A DNA stretch of 64,000 bases from NCBI RefSeq assembly GCF_001192795.1, contig NZ_DF968181.1:2160974-2224973 (forward strand), written 5' to 3'. Origin of the DNA: Flexilinea flocculi. Lineage in GTDB: Bacteria > Chloroflexota > Anaerolineae > Anaerolineales > Anaerolineaceae. Below are positions 63,993 through 64,000 of this stretch, piece by piece (within the stretch, counting starts at the first letter, position 1; every line of letters begins with the position of its first letter). A program made the position numbers and the translations under genes. The notes beneath the pieces are model-generated. The model was not told the origin of the DNA. It ran no database searches and saw only the letters and a program-made list of their open reading frames with translations.

Positions 63993-64000
63993 CGAAATCC

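Noticed and set aside
1-64000. rRNA or tRNA genes
   Set aside because: No 16S/23S/5S blocks and no cloverleaf with a TTCRANYC-type arm and CCA end were found by eye in the intergenic gaps.

Overview
The window is a gene-dense stretch of about 64 kb of bacterial chromosome with roughly 40% GC. The protein set is YtfQ/AraBAD sugar use, LrgAB, YesM/YesN signalling, TatB/TatC, PIN-TRAM (YacL type), HPr-rel-A-like genes and Pro/Thr-rich exported proteins. It suggests an anaerobic fermenter of the Chloroflexota (Anaerolineae/Anaerolineaceae). That placement is inferred from the flavour of the proteins, not from a marker gene, and a Firmicute is the main alternative. No rRNA, tRNA, CRISPR array, prophage or intact insertion sequence was found.

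Layout. (1) 0-15.2 kb: on the minus strand, a sugar regulon with a YtfQ-type binding protein, an ATPase, two permeases and AraB-AraA-AraD. A separate three-gene sensory operon (YesN-type regulator, YesM-type kinase and a lipoprotein paralogue of the binding protein) probably controls it. An LrgAB pair lies between them. (2) 15.8-20.2 kb: TatB-like/TatC genes face a minus-strand cluster of a nucleotidyltransferase, a PqqD-like protein, an HPr-kinase-like protein and a small Tat-signal Pro/Thr-repeat protein, which resembles a peptide-modification system. (3) 20.7-27.7 kb: a phosphodiesterase with a 47-residue membrane protein, then plus-strand ComB, a 2-hydroxyacid dehydrogenase, a large exported unknown, a GH1 glycosidase and GrpB. 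(4) 27.7-48.5 kb: a long minus-strand surface-polysaccharide locus. It holds a MarR-like regulator, a GDP-fucose-synthase-like enzyme, the Wzm/Wzt exporter, PseB-, RfbD-, NeuB- and SpsF-like enzymes, glycosyltransferases, a methyltransferase and large membrane proteins. (5) 49.2-55.9 kb: plus-strand M20 peptidase, a peptide-type ABC transporter without ATPases, and an amidohydrolase. (6) 56-64 kb: housekeeping cysS, a PIN-TRAM gene, an MFS transporter, metG and an AI-2E-family protein.

Two patterns stand out beyond the genes. First, about 15 copies of a short interspersed element (about 115-140 bp in complete copies) sit at operon boundaries. They share inverted ends related to TCAGCAATTCGAA and a central hairpin whose stem sequence differs from copy to copy while staying palindromic. 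Second, the HPr-kinase/PqqD/nucleotidyltransferase/Tat-peptide cluster beside the tat genes looks like a little-described secreted-peptide modification system. Several regulatory leaders (ahead of a MetN-like gene, inside the sugar operon, and ahead of the peptide transporter) carry terminator-like hairpins.
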